This document shows, one piece after another, positions 1-8,896 of a stretch of 64,000 bases of DNA. This stretch comes from Pedobacter lusitanus (GTDB taxonomy: Bacteria > Bacteroidota > Bacteroidia > Sphingobacteriales > Sphingobacteriaceae). How positions within the stretch are numbered: the first letter of the stretch is position 1; each line of letters opens with the position of its first letter. The position numbers were made by a program, and so were the translations under genes. The stretch is taken from assembly GCF_040026395.1 (NCBI RefSeq), contig NZ_CP157278.1, positions 2,356,001 to 2,420,000 on the forward strand, given 5' to 3'. Below the pieces are notes generated by a model that did no database searches, had not been told where the DNA came from, and worked only from the letters and a program-made list of their open reading frames with translations.

Positions 1-772
1 TATTGGAAGGAATTTTATCCGCAATAGCTTTAACCTGGTCATAAACTGCAGCATCCTTTAAATCTTTCTCATAATATTTTGCTCCCGGTGCTTCAGCAGA
101 CTTGATATCCCCATCCATCCACGAGATTTTGGTATTACCAGAACCGATATCCACTACAAAAGAGTTATCATAATAAGAAGCAGGCAATACACATTTCAGT
201 GCCAGTTTTCCTTCCTGTTCAGCAGTAACCAGGTTAACGACATAACCCATTTTTTTAAGTTCAGAAGTAATTGCAGCAGTCTTAGGTTCTTTCTGTGCAC
301 CAGAACTGATTACAAAATGTATGTTTTTAGATTTTACACCTTTATCAAACATAGCACCTATATAATCTTTCAAACCTGTACGGATATCAGCAGTACTGGC
401 CATACCTTCATAGACGAATGATTTACCAAAGTCTTTAGAGATGATCTCCCAGCGTTTTTCTTTATCAATATTCACTACAAAAGAGTTAAAACCAGAAGCA
501 CCAACCTCTACAACACCTTTGTATTCCCCATTTACAGGTTTTTCAGGAGTATAATTAAAACTACGTTTTTCATCCGTATTTTTTGACGAAGAAGCCGATG
601 GATTAGCAGAAGTACCTACAGAAACGGAAGTACTATCCTGAGCATTTTTAGTTGACATGCCATCCAGTTTTCCACTTTCAGAAGCCCAGTAACCCAATCC
701 GATAATCGGAGCTGCAATAATCAGTGCCTTTATTGGCCAGCGTAATCTGCCCCATGTTGATTTCTCTTCCAT
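1..772 (-). CDS. Membrane-anchored Ppx/GppA-like actin-fold (ASKHA) protein, C-terminus cut by window edge
   Basis: The ATG is at 772 and 257 codons are visible before the window ends, so the C-terminus is missing. One hydrophobic segment (about residues 14-31) follows a short basic N-terminus, then a Ser/Thr-rich linker (about 40-65). The rest looks like an ASKHA nucleotide-binding fold: a phosphate-1-like motif VVEVGASGFNSFVV, a stretch ending TAEQEGKLALKCVLP that resembles the exopolyphosphatase SGEEEA region, and a phosphate-2-like motif FVVDIGSGNTKISW. Ppx/GppA enzymes are normally soluble, so the membrane anchor is unusual. The usual phosphate-1 Asp seems to be Glu. It is the last visible gene of a leftward cluster, 32 nt after the coiled-coil membrane protein. 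The fold call is from motifs only; substrate and activity are unknown. Confidence 0.75.
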   Translation of the reverse strand, partial: MEEKSTWGRLRWPIKALIIAAPIIGLGYWASESGKLDGMSTKNAQDSTSVSVGTSANPSASSSKNTDEKRSFNYTPEKPVNGEYKGVVEVGASGFNSFVVNIDKEKRWEIISKDFGKSFVYEGMASTADIRTGLKDYIGAMFDKGVKSKNIHFVISSGAQKEPKTAAITSELKKMGYVVNLVTAEQEGKLALKCVLPASYYDNSFVVDIGSGNTKISWMDGDIKSAEAPGAKYYEKDLKDAAVYDQVKAIADKIPSN

Positions 773-804
773 ATTCTTTTTTGTTTTTATTTTTTATTTT
801 ATGA

Positions 805-1914
805 TTAATCCAGTAAAGTAAAGCCCTTGTCTACCTTCTCTTCTGATTTCAACTCGTAAGAAGCATCGGCCATCTGACTAACATTTAACATTTTAAGATT
901 GCGCTGATCCACCTTCTGGATAAACTCTTCCAGCTCACCCTGTGATGGCGCACCACCTACAGTAATATTATTATTCTGATCCAGGAAGTCCAGATTTGAA
1001 CGTATAGACGCAATATTCTGGCTGATGGCACCCGTTGCCGCATTCATAGCCTCCTGGAATACCCAGCTATCTTTAATGTTGAAGACCTCCGCTAAACCAT
1101 CAGTTGCATTTTTCATCTTCTGGGTAGCTTCCAGCTTTTTAGAGATGATAGATATACTGCTGTCCAGCGTGCTCACATAAATACGCGCAGCACTTTCATT
1201 GTCTTTTAAAACTTCCAGTACTTTAGCAAACTGGTTGGCATACTGCACATAACTTCTGGCATTCTGCTCTTCCGCTTCCCCTTCTTTACCTAACAGAAAT
1301 GCTTTGGTACGGGTTTCTTTGGCATCCCTGCCATAACTATTGGCTTTTTCAGTGTTATTATCAGCAGCTTCCTGTTTTCCCTTTTCATCAAGATTAGCCG
1401 CCTCAACAGTAAAACGTTTAGCATAAGTATATTTTTCTTCCGCAGTTTTTTGTGCAGTTTCACCGCTCTGGATCATATCAATACGTACACCATCCACATT
1501 GGCTATTTTCTCTTTTACACGTTTCAGCGTATCCTTGGCATCTTTAGACAATAATTGAAGTGTTTCAATCGGATTATTGCGGATAATAGCCTTTTCACCT
1601 TTAAAAATCAGGATGGTTCCCAGTCTGTGCAGCAAAGCAATAATCTTTGGTGCCAGCATGAGTAATACAATCAGAATGATACTGAAAATAACCAGCAAAA
1701 TGCTTTTTGCCGCATACACCAGCATTGTAGGTAAATAATAGAAAAAAGCAGCTGAACCTCCTAAAACCAGAATCCAGAAAAAAACATTAGCCATAGTCTT
1801 TTTCGCCTCCGGGGTTTGCATCTGGCTTGGCAAATGATCACCCAGTACCTGGAATATTGGTAACTGGCTTTTCAGTTCGGCCGGTATATTTACAAATTGG
1901 GACTTATTTTCCAT
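805..1914 (-). CDS. Two-TM coiled-coil membrane protein of unknown function
   Basis: A 369-residue protein with a short soluble N-terminus, two adjacent hydrophobic segments (about 43-65 and 70-95), and a long charged Ala/Glu/Lys-rich helical region (about 115-330) predicted as coiled coil. The layout resembles membrane-associated PspA-type helical proteins, but I see no diagnostic PspA motif, so this is an architectural comparison and not a homology claim. Only 7 nt separate it from the upstream coiled-coil gene and 32 nt from the downstream ASKHA gene, so the three are very likely co-transcribed and may form one membrane complex. Function unknown. Confidence 0.85.
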   Translation of the reverse strand: MENKSQFVNIPAELKSQLPIFQVLGDHLPSQMQTPEAKKTMANVFFWILVLGGSAAFFYYLPTMLVYAAKSILLVIFSIILIVLLMLAPKIIALLHRLGTILIFKGEKAIIRNNPIETLQLLSKDAKDTLKRVKEKIANVDGVRIDMIQSGETAQKTAEEKYTYAKRFTVEAANLDEKGKQEAADNNTEKANSYGRDAKETRTKAFLLGKEGEAEEQNARSYVQYANQFAKVLEVLKDNESAARIYVSTLDSSISIISKKLEATQKMKNATDGLAEVFNIKDSWVFQEAMNAATGAISQNIASIRSNLDFLDQNNNITVGGAPSQGELEEFIQKVDQRNLKMLNVSQMADASYELKSEEKVDKGFTLLD

Positions 1915-1921
1915 TCTTTTT

Positions 1922-2629
1922 TTAGTTTATATTGGTTTGAATTATGTTAAGGGCGTTTTTAATATCGGCTATTACTTCCGCTACCGCAGTATTTCCCAAT
2001 GCTATTTTTGCATCAATATCCTGCAGCTGTGGTTCATATTTATTGTTTATCTCTTTCAATTCTTTTTGTCTGGAACCTAGTTTTTCACGCAGTTCTTCAA
2101 TACTTTGTTCAATTTTCTGGATCTCGGCAGTCAGGTTAGCCTTTTCAGCAACCTGATTCTGTTCTATACTTTCTTTTTGCTGTTGTTTCTGACTGGTTTC
2201 TTTATCAATAACCTTCTGAAGTTCAGTTGCATAATTCTGACCAGTTCTGATCAGTTTATCTTTATCCAGAGTTTTATCTACATATTTCAAAGAAGTAAAT
2301 GCTGCCTTTACAGAACCAGCATTAACGCTTCCCATTTCGGCTGCGGCATTCCATACCTCAAAAAAATCAAGCCCGGGTTCATTAATTCTTTCCAGTATTT
2401 CCAATACTTTAAGCTTCATTTGCTTTACATCTGTCACAGGTAAAGACGAAGTATTCTGTGTTAGATTAGTCTGAGGGTTTTTAGTTACACTTTCATCCGT
2501 TTTAGTTTCCACATGTTGCGGGGTAGTCTTCCCGGTCTCCAGGACGGCTGATTCAGGGCCATCCTCAAAGATTAATTTCTTTAAGCTTTTTAAAATCCCA
2601 AAAGAATTATTTGCTGGTTCTTCACTCAT
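1922..2629 (-). CDS. Soluble coiled-coil protein in the ASKHA/membrane cluster
   Basis: A 235-residue protein without signal peptide or membrane segment. The first ~65 residues are polar and low in structure, residues ~70-130 look like a small helical domain (around LKVLEILERINEPGLDFFEVW), and ~135-205 is a Gln/Glu/Lys-rich heptad region. It precedes the two-TM coiled-coil gene by 7 nt. Partner coiled coils in neighbouring genes suggest a physical complex with that protein; this is inferred from context. I do not recognise the family. Confidence 0.85.
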   Translation of the reverse strand: MSEEPANNSFGILKSLKKLIFEDGPESAVLETGKTTPQHVETKTDESVTKNPQTNLTQNTSSLPVTDVKQMKLKVLEILERINEPGLDFFEVWNAAAEMGSVNAGSVKAAFTSLKYVDKTLDKDKLIRTGQNYATELQKVIDKETSQKQQQKESIEQNQVAEKANLTAEIQKIEQSIEELREKLGSRQKELKEINNKYEPQLQDIDAKIALGNTAVAEVIADIKNALNIIQTNIN

Positions 2630-2808
2630 AATTTAATTTATCTATCACGAAAATAATAAAAAACAGAGATAACCTGCCGATTTATTTAAGCAGTTCTATC
2701 CCTCTGAAAAGATACCCAATAAAACACTGAATACCCGCTTAAAACAAAAAAAAGGAGCATAGTACAACCATGACTCCCTCGATCAGCAACGAAATCTGCC
2801 AGAAGATC

Positions 2809-3219
2809 CTAGCGGTCTTTTACTGCACACTCCTTTACCTGTGCATCCGTCAGCGTAATCCAGCTTTCCTGTCCGGCAACGTTCGCTCCCAGAACAATTT
2901 TCTTATTTTGCTGTAATTGCAGCTCAATCTGTTCCAGTACAGCAGTCGTGATTGCCTTGTTCAGAATCCTTACCGGTTCATCCAGTGCGTCTGTTTTAAT
3001 TTCCAGATCAAAAATTCCGGAAACCAGTGTTTTACAGATGACCAGTTCCACCACTTTACCGTCAGTCATTTTTTTCAGCACACTAAATGCGTGAACTACC
3101 TGTTCAGTATGATCTTCCCTGAAGCCAAGGATCAGAGATGAATTCGGGCCGGCTTGTGTTTCCGACAGATATATATTTTCAGCTGCTGTCAATATTGACT
3201 CTATGATTAATCTGTCCAT
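2809..3219 (-). CDS. Small soluble alpha/beta protein, unknown
   Basis: A 136-residue protein lacking signal peptide and TM segments, with alternating hydrophobic strands and helices. It lies 179 nt upstream of the coiled-coil gene and on the same strand, so it may be the first gene of the ASKHA cluster or an independent unit. I do not recognise the family and see no catalytic signature. Confidence 0.75.
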   Translation of the reverse strand: MDRLIIESILTAAENIYLSETQAGPNSSLILGFREDHTEQVVHAFSVLKKMTDGKVVELVICKTLVSGIFDLEIKTDALDEPVRILNKAITTAVLEQIELQLQQNKKIVLGANVAGQESWITLTDAQVKECAVKDR

Positions 3220-3367
3220 AATTTAATTTTTTAGAAATCTATACCCTAAAAAGGAATGAAAAAGCTTATTGTTTGGTTAAAGATTAAATTTTAAGACCGC
3301 TTTACTTTAATAATCAATACATTGAAAAGATCAGAAGATTCATTTACCTAAAAAAATCTACAGCAAT

Positions 3368-3493
3368 ATGAATACAATACTCTATATGGTTAATGGTACC
3401 AACATCGGATTCTCAGAAATAATGATAATTACACTGGCATTTATTATTGTCTTTTTGATTGCCAGGAATATTATTGCTCCTCCAAAACATTAA
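3368..3493 (+). CDS. 41-residue single-TM small protein
   Basis: An ATG-initiated ORF of 41 codons plus TAA. The protein has one strongly hydrophobic segment (about residues 18-35) and ends in a short basic/proline tail. It stands alone on the plus strand, divergent from the gene starting at 3219, and is followed 20 nt later by a strong terminator hairpin, which supports it being a real transcription unit. Function unknown; size and lone TM are typical of small membrane stress or regulatory peptides. Confidence 0.55.
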   Translation: MNTILYMVNGTNIGFSEIMIITLAFIIVFLIARNIIAPPKH

Positions 3494-3512
3494 TCAGAAA
3501 TAAAATACCATC

Positions 3513-3544
3513 AAAAAAGGCCTGCTGTACAGCAGGCCTTTTTT
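3513..3544. terminator. Bidirectional rho-independent terminator
   Basis: A perfect hairpin with arms AGGCCTGCTGT/ACAGCAGGCCT, flanked by an A run on one side and a T run on the other. It sits between the plus-strand small ORF and the leftward OsmC gene and can serve both. Confidence 0.9.
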
Positions 3545-3576
3545 GAAAAATCAGTTAATTATTTACTTATCAATAG

Positions 3577-3987
3577 CTAAACCAGGTTCGCTTCCAGAGA
3601 AATAGCTACATTATAAGCTTTACTTACCGGACAGTTTTCTTTTGCTCCGGCAGCAATCTCCTGAAACTGGGTTTCAGTAATACCAGGAATGCTGGCTTTA
3701 AGAACCAGGTTAGAACTTGTAATTACCCCATTATCCAGTGATACCGTTGCTTTTGTTTCCAGTGAAGTCGGATTAAAGCCGGCTTCTGTCAGGTCAAGAC
3801 TTAGCTTCATGGTAAAACATCCTGCATGCGCAGCAGCCATCAGCTCTTCGGGATTAGTCCCTACCCCATCCGCAAAACGGCTGTTAAATGAATATTGAGT
3901 CTGGTTCAGAACAGTACTGTCAGTGGTTAAATGACCTTTACCTTCTTTGATTGTGCCATTCCAAACGGCTGTTGCATTACGTTTCAT
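3577..3987 (-). CDS. OsmC/Ohr-family peroxiredoxin
   Basis: A 136-residue OsmC-fold protein with the two family cysteines: Cys57 in HAGCFTM and Cys119 in ENCPVSKA. Enzymes of this family reduce organic or inorganic hydroperoxides in the cytoplasm by a thiol mechanism. Length and the N-terminal AVWNGTIKEGKG stretch fit the OsmC rather than Ohr subgroup (comparison from memory). It is a monocistronic leftward gene. Likely role: detoxification of peroxides; the exact substrate cannot be told from sequence. Confidence 0.92.
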   Translation of the reverse strand: MKRNATAVWNGTIKEGKGHLTTDSTVLNQTQYSFNSRFADGVGTNPEELMAAAHAGCFTMKLSLDLTEAGFNPTSLETKATVSLDNGVITSSNLVLKASIPGITETQFQEIAAGAKENCPVSKAYNVAISLEANLV

Positions 3988-4033
3988 ATTTTAATTGTTT
4001 TTGTTAGCTGTTACCTTTAACAATTTAATCCCT

Positions 4034-5242
4034 TTATTCCATTTTATGCTTTAATAATTTAAATCCTGACGCACAAAAGACCAGGAGCAAAATTAACATG
4101 ATCCAAAGCCAGTTATACCCATATTTTTCTGCCAGATAAAATCCGGCCGACGGCCCGATTACCTGCGAAACAGACCAGCTCAGTGTATAGCCCGCAGCGT
4201 ACTGACCCCGGTTAAACTCATTTGTCCTGCTCATGACAAAAGTATTGATAAATGGCAGGGCAAACATTTCTCCGATCGTAAACAGCAGCACAGACAAAAC
4301 AGCTACCGTAACCGGAGTAATTCCAGGTAATAACAGTACAATATAGGCACCGCCGATAAACAAAACCCCTTTAACAATATAATGGATAGGAGAACGCTTA
4401 TTTTCAATCCGGCTGATCATGACCATTTCAAAAAGAGCGATAATCAAACCATTCATTCCGAGAATCAACCCAATTTTAAACTCATTGATGTGCCATACTT
4501 CTTTATAAAACAGTGGAACTACCCTGAACATCAGATAAAAACAGGTAGTCAGCATTGTGGTCAGCAGTAGAAATTTAACAAACAGGATATCCTCCCAGGG
4601 TTTACGCACCTGCATTCCCTTAATCTTTTCTGCAACCGCTTTCCGTGCCCCTTTAGCAGTTGCCGGTAAAAGCAATAGTATAGCCAGTCCTGATAAGGCA
4701 CTGACCGATCCGTCTACCACAAAAAGCAAAGGATAACTGAAAGAAGCCACGATTCCACCAATGGCACTGCCCACTGCAAAACCCATATTGGTAGCCAGAC
4801 GATTCAGAGAATAAGAACGTGTTTGCGTTCCTTCTTTCGCGTAGGTTGCTATTGCAGCAAAGTTGGCTGGCCTGAATGCCTCAGAGAAAAAACTAATCAC
4901 TACAGTCAGCATACACAATGCATGAAAATGAGTGATGGTAGAATAAAGGATAAAAAAAACTCCTCCGGTAATGGAAGAAATAATTTGTACGGCCCTGAAG
5001 CCAATTACATCCGTTAGTTTCCCTCCGGCAGTTGCGCCCATAATAGAACCCAGCCCAAACAGTGTAATGATCAATCCGGCATCAGAGGGTGGTCTGTGCA
5101 GATATTGCGTCATGTATAAACTCATAAATGGTACTGCCATGCTGCTGCTTCTGTTGATCAGCATAACTATACTTAATAACCATGTTTCTGTACTTAATCC
5201 GGAAAAAGACTCTTTATAACTTGTATATATTTTTTTAATCAT
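4034..5242 (-). CDS. MFS transporter, drug-efflux-like
   Basis: A 402-residue polytopic protein with about 12 hydrophobic segments and an MFS loop 2-3 signature near GGKLTDVIGFRAVQ. The overall form is that of single-component H+-coupled drug exporters (MdtH-like). Its start codon overlaps the stop of the upstream S9 peptidase gene by one base (TAATG), so the two are translationally coupled. Peptide or drug export linked to the peptidase is possible but unproven. Confidence 0.88.
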   Translation of the reverse strand: MIKKIYTSYKESFSGLSTETWLLSIVMLINRSSSMAVPFMSLYMTQYLHRPPSDAGLIITLFGLGSIMGATAGGKLTDVIGFRAVQIISSITGGVFFILYSTITHFHALCMLTVVISFFSEAFRPANFAAIATYAKEGTQTRSYSLNRLATNMGFAVGSAIGGIVASFSYPLLFVVDGSVSALSGLAILLLLPATAKGARKAVAEKIKGMQVRKPWEDILFVKFLLLTTMLTTCFYLMFRVVPLFYKEVWHINEFKIGLILGMNGLIIALFEMVMISRIENKRSPIHYIVKGVLFIGGAYIVLLLPGITPVTVAVLSVLLFTIGEMFALPFINTFVMSRTNEFNRGQYAAGYTLSWSVSQVIGPSAGFYLAEKYGYNWLWIMLILLLVFCASGFKLLKHKME

Positions 5243-7383
5243 TATTTGTATCGTTCAAAAAACTCTGCGGTTCTCAGCATCTGATCCGCTCGTTGCCTGT
5301 TATTTCCAGACCTGGTGAGCTCATGTGTGGCTCCCGGATGTCTTACATATTCTACTTCTCTGCCTAAAACTTTCAGGGCTTTGTACATCATTTCGGATTG
5401 AATCACCCCCGTTCTCAGATCCGTCTCCCCATGGAAAATGATCAGTGGAGTATGAATCTGATCAACATAGGTAAAAGGAGATTCAGCTCTCAGCAATTTT
5501 CCTGCTTCTTTTTCCCAGGGATAACCACCAAAATATTCAGGGACCAGTCTCCAGGCATTACCTTCTCCAAAAAAGGTTGTCAGATCATAAACCCCGCGCT
5601 GTGCACAGGCAGCCTTAAACCTATCTGTATGCGAAACTATCCATGCCGTAAGATAACCGGCATAAGAACCGCCTGTAATAAACTGCCGCGTAGTATCTGC
5701 CCAGCCTTCCTCAATAGTCAGATCCAGTGCTTTAATCACATCCCGCATAGGCCCTGCGCCCCAGTCTTTGATATTTGCCCGTAAAAAGGCTTCACTATAC
5801 CCACCGGATCCCCTTGGATTACTATATACAACCCCATAACCTAAACCTGTATAATACTGAAACTCGTGCCACATACTTGATTCCCCAGGTCCCCACATGG
5901 CAGAAGGGCCGCCATGCATTTCCAGTATGACCGGATATTTTTTCCCGGTCTCTGCCCCTGCGGGTTTCATTACCCAGTATTCCACCTCCATTCCCTGATC
6001 ATTTACAAAAGTCTTTTTTACAGGTAAACTCAGTTTTTTGCCGGCCAGCCAGTCCATATTCAGACTATTAACCTTTTTTGGCGATTTATTGAGCAGATCA
6101 GCGGTAAATATCGCTGAAGGATCAGCTGTATTCATCTGCGCATAAACAAGCTGCTGAGCGCTCACATCAAATGAAGTTATTCCATTATCAAAAGCCGAAA
6201 GCCGGTGTACAGACTGATCAGACAATTTATAGCTGTACAATATATTCCCTCCATTGGCAGTTGCGGTGAAATATAACTGCTTATTATCTTTACTCCATAT
6301 CTGGGAATTCTGATTACGTTCCAATGGGATACTTAACTGTTTTTTAGTATCAGTATTATAAACAAAAGCCTTTTCAACATTTATTCCCTTTGCAGGAGTA
6401 ACCGTAAAACCTATCCACCGACCATCACCAGAAATACTGGAGGCTTCAAAACGCTGATCCGAACCACCCAAAATCAATTCCGGTTTCCCTCCTGTCAGCC
6501 AGATCCGGTAAATAGCAGATTCAGTACTTCTGTCCGGATGCACTGTCGGATTCAGATCAGCATTGACCAGAATATATTTACTGTCCGGACTGATACCTGC
6601 TAAATTATAATTGTAAAAACCATTGGTTAAAGAAACCGGTACTGCATCTTTAGTCTGGAGCGATAAGGCGAACAGATGCATAAAACTAAGCTCAGGGTTT
6701 GTGGCAGCTTCTCCCTGAAAATCCAGTCTGTTAAAAACCTTTGCTTTTTTCTCTTTTTCGTTCTGCTGCAGATAGGCTCTGATTTCCAGTAAATTTCCGT
6801 CAGCATTTCCTTTCACCGTATTATGATAAATCTGTTCAGCAGAAACTTTAGGTTTCTCCAGATTCCATAACGGAGATTTCTTTTCCGGGTTCAGCAGAGA
6901 ATCCTTTTCCAGCTCAGCAAGACTGATTGAAGCAGAGAAAATAATCTTCTGCCCGTCCCTGCTTGCCACAGGATCTGTTACCCCATATTGAAAATCCGTA
7001 AGCTGCATGGCTTCCCCGCCATTTAACGAAAGTTTAAATAACTGTGGGGTATTCTTGACTATCCTGGTAAAAAACAGTTGTTTGCCATCTGCAGACCAGC
7101 AGAAACCATTGCTGTTTTCTTTCTGACTGGTGATAGGCCTTGCTGGTGCACTCAGATCAGCCGGGGCAAGAAACCACTGACGCTGATAGTCATACTCTCC
7201 GTTTTTGGTCTCATTAAGCGCAATGGATTTCACACTATAGACATACCATTTTCCATCGGGAGAAAATTTAACACTTGAAGCAGTTTTGATTTGGTATAAA
7301 TCGCTGACTAAAATTCTTTCATTTTTCTGGGCAAAAGAATCCAGTACAAAAAACCATAAAAAAATGGTGATGAGAGCTCTCAT
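5242..7383 (-). CDS. S9-family prolyl oligopeptidase / acylaminoacyl-peptidase, secreted
   Basis: A 713-residue protein with an N-terminal signal peptide (to about SFAQ, residue 19), a beta-propeller region with repeated WS-x-DG-K type motifs (about 40-430), and a C-terminal alpha/beta-hydrolase domain. The catalytic triad is visible: Ser573 in GGSYAGYL, Asp655 in HGETDLRTG and His687 in GATHELTR. S9 enzymes cleave short peptides after proline or release acyl-amino acids; here probably in the periplasm. It is the first gene of a two-gene unit with the MFS transporter, overlapping by one base. Confidence 0.92.
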   Translation of the reverse strand: MRALITIFLWFFVLDSFAQKNERILVSDLYQIKTASSVKFSPDGKWYVYSVKSIALNETKNGEYDYQRQWFLAPADLSAPARPITSQKENSNGFCWSADGKQLFFTRIVKNTPQLFKLSLNGGEAMQLTDFQYGVTDPVASRDGQKIIFSASISLAELEKDSLLNPEKKSPLWNLEKPKVSAEQIYHNTVKGNADGNLLEIRAYLQQNEKEKKAKVFNRLDFQGEAATNPELSFMHLFALSLQTKDAVPVSLTNGFYNYNLAGISPDSKYILVNADLNPTVHPDRSTESAIYRIWLTGGKPELILGGSDQRFEASSISGDGRWIGFTVTPAKGINVEKAFVYNTDTKKQLSIPLERNQNSQIWSKDNKQLYFTATANGGNILYSYKLSDQSVHRLSAFDNGITSFDVSAQQLVYAQMNTADPSAIFTADLLNKSPKKVNSLNMDWLAGKKLSLPVKKTFVNDQGMEVEYWVMKPAGAETGKKYPVILEMHGGPSAMWGPGESSMWHEFQYYTGLGYGVVYSNPRGSGGYSEAFLRANIKDWGAGPMRDVIKALDLTIEEGWADTTRQFITGGSYAGYLTAWIVSHTDRFKAACAQRGVYDLTTFFGEGNAWRLVPEYFGGYPWEKEAGKLLRAESPFTYVDQIHTPLIIFHGETDLRTGVIQSEMMYKALKVLGREVEYVRHPGATHELTRSGNNRQRADQMLRTAEFFERYK

Positions 7384-7477
7384 ATGATTCAGGTTAGAAG
7401 GAGACCTAAATTAATGACAAAACCTCAAATTTTAGCTACGAATTAAATAAAAGGCATTTAATATCGTAATCATTAAG

Positions 7478-7747
7478 TCAATTTTCACTCATGCCTTCCC
7501 GCAGCAGAAAAGTCTCCTGATAAGCACTGATTATTAAATCCCTGATTTCCTGGGGTAAGTCACTTTCTTTATCAAAAGACAATTCAAAAGTATCGTGATT
7601 CAGTATAAAATGATCATACACACTCTCCGTATGGGTTAATTTCTTCTGAATAGATTTTAACCCAAAGTACAAGTAATAGTCTTTTTCTACCTGATCTATA
7701 ACACTATAGAATAATTCCTGTCTCTTATGGAGGTCAGCAGCTGTCAT
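7478..7747 (-). CDS. Small hypothetical protein
   Basis: An 89-residue acidic, mostly helical protein with several Tyr/Phe residues and no signal or TM segment. Monocistronic, with the start 213 nt from the divergent CBM9-like gene. I do not recognise it. Confidence 0.65.
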   Translation of the reverse strand: MTAADLHKRQELFYSVIDQVEKDYYLYFGLKSIQKKLTHTESVYDHFILNHDTFELSFDKESDLPQEIRDLIISAYQETFLLREGMSEN

Positions 7748-7915
7748 GTTTATATTTAGTATTTAGGCCAAGATACAGTGTCCCCTTAAATTTAACAATA
7801 GACAGGAGTCCCATAAACATGTTATGAACGAAAGGAACAAAAAAATATTCCTTTTACGGTGGCTTACCGGTGCGTTAAAAAATGTTAATTTTTCACAAAA
7901 ATCAGGGTGATCAGA

Positions 7916-7923
7916 TAGTTTTG
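7916..7923 (+). promoter_or_regulatory. Bacteroidota-type -7 box
   Basis: TAGTTTTG matches the Bacteroidota TAnnTTTG consensus 38 nt before the ATG of the CBM9-like gene. No clear TTG -33 box is seen about 20 nt upstream, so the call is tentative. Confidence 0.4.
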
Positions 7924-7960
7924 TTCCGCAGGGTTTTTCATCCCCCCTGCCTGACAAAAA

Positions 7961-8836
7961 ATGGATAAGAAAACTTTACTAAGTTTATTACTCTTCGCCG
8001 GCATTACCGGAATTCATCAGGGCCTTTATGCACAAAAAACAGACCCTGATGCCGATGTAAATTTATGGGTGCAGCAGCCTGTTAAAGTAGATGGAATTTC
8101 AGCGGAGTGGCATGAGCCGCTTAACAATTACAATACCGAAACCAAGCTTGCTTTTGCACTGGCCAATGACCAGCAGAATCTGTATCTGATTATTGAGTCA
8201 ACTGACGAAATCACAACCAGGAGATTAATGTCAGGCGGACTGACCCTGAACATTAATACAGCCGGAAAAAAGAAAGATGGAATAAAACTCAATTTCCTGG
8301 GTATGAATCAGCCCCCGCCCCCTCATGGGCAGAATGATTCATTAACTCACCATACACCAGATATGAACACCGGCGTACATGCCATACAGGTCTCCGGTTT
8401 TAAAAATATTCCTGATGGAAGTTTAGCTATCCCCAATAAAGAAGGTATCGAAGTAGCCGCAGCTTTCAACAAACAGAGAGATTATATCTGTGAGCTGGCT
8501 ATTCCATTTGCACAACTCGGTCTGAAAGGGAATGAGACTAAAGCGATAGCTTATGATATCAAAATCAACAGCGGTGCAGAACATCATCACAAAGATATCC
8601 CAGGCGGAGAAAATATAGCATCTTCAGGCCGCAGTATGGGTGGCGGAAAAGGAGGAGGAATGGGTGGTGGAATGGGCGGAATGCGCGGTGGTGGCGGTGG
8701 AAGACACGGAGGCGGTATGGGTGGAGGAAGAGGCTCCCATAACCCGATGGGGTCTGATAGCCAGAATCCGGCAGCATCAGATTTCTGGATTAAATATGAA
8801 CTGGCCCGACCGGCTGATTCTTTCCGTGCCAACTAA
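7961..8836 (+). CDS. Secreted CBM9-like domain protein with Gly/Met/His-rich loop
   Basis: A 291-residue protein with a signal peptide ending near GLYAQ (residue 25). Residues ~35-205 resemble the CBM9/DOMON-like beta sandwich (KVDGISAEWHEPL, then FALANDQQNLYLIIE, a pattern common to this fold). A very unusual Gly-rich tract with many Met, Arg and His residues (about 225-265) interrupts the domain, since the last strand (SDFWIKYELA) comes after it. The tract also contains HHHH-like clusters before it (GAEHHHKD). Role unknown; ligand binding at the cell surface or metal sequestration by the tract are possibilities. Monocistronic. Confidence 0.85.
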   Translation: MDKKTLLSLLLFAGITGIHQGLYAQKTDPDADVNLWVQQPVKVDGISAEWHEPLNNYNTETKLAFALANDQQNLYLIIESTDEITTRRLMSGGLTLNINTAGKKKDGIKLNFLGMNQPPPPHGQNDSLTHHTPDMNTGVHAIQVSGFKNIPDGSLAIPNKEGIEVAAAFNKQRDYICELAIPFAQLGLKGNETKAIAYDIKINSGAEHHHKDIPGGENIASSGRSMGGGKGGGMGGGMGGMRGGGGGRHGGGMGGGRGSHNPMGSDSQNPAASDFWIKYELARPADSFRAN

Positions 8837-8896
8837 CAGGAAAATGATAAATTTTACAATTTATTTTTTTCGTACACAATAAACTGGATATTTCAG

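Noticed and set aside
8565..8882. Pro-rich and acidic ORFs in the other frames of the Gly-rich tract
   Set aside because: They are by-products of the GGN-rich repeat; only the plus frame has a signal peptide and domain.
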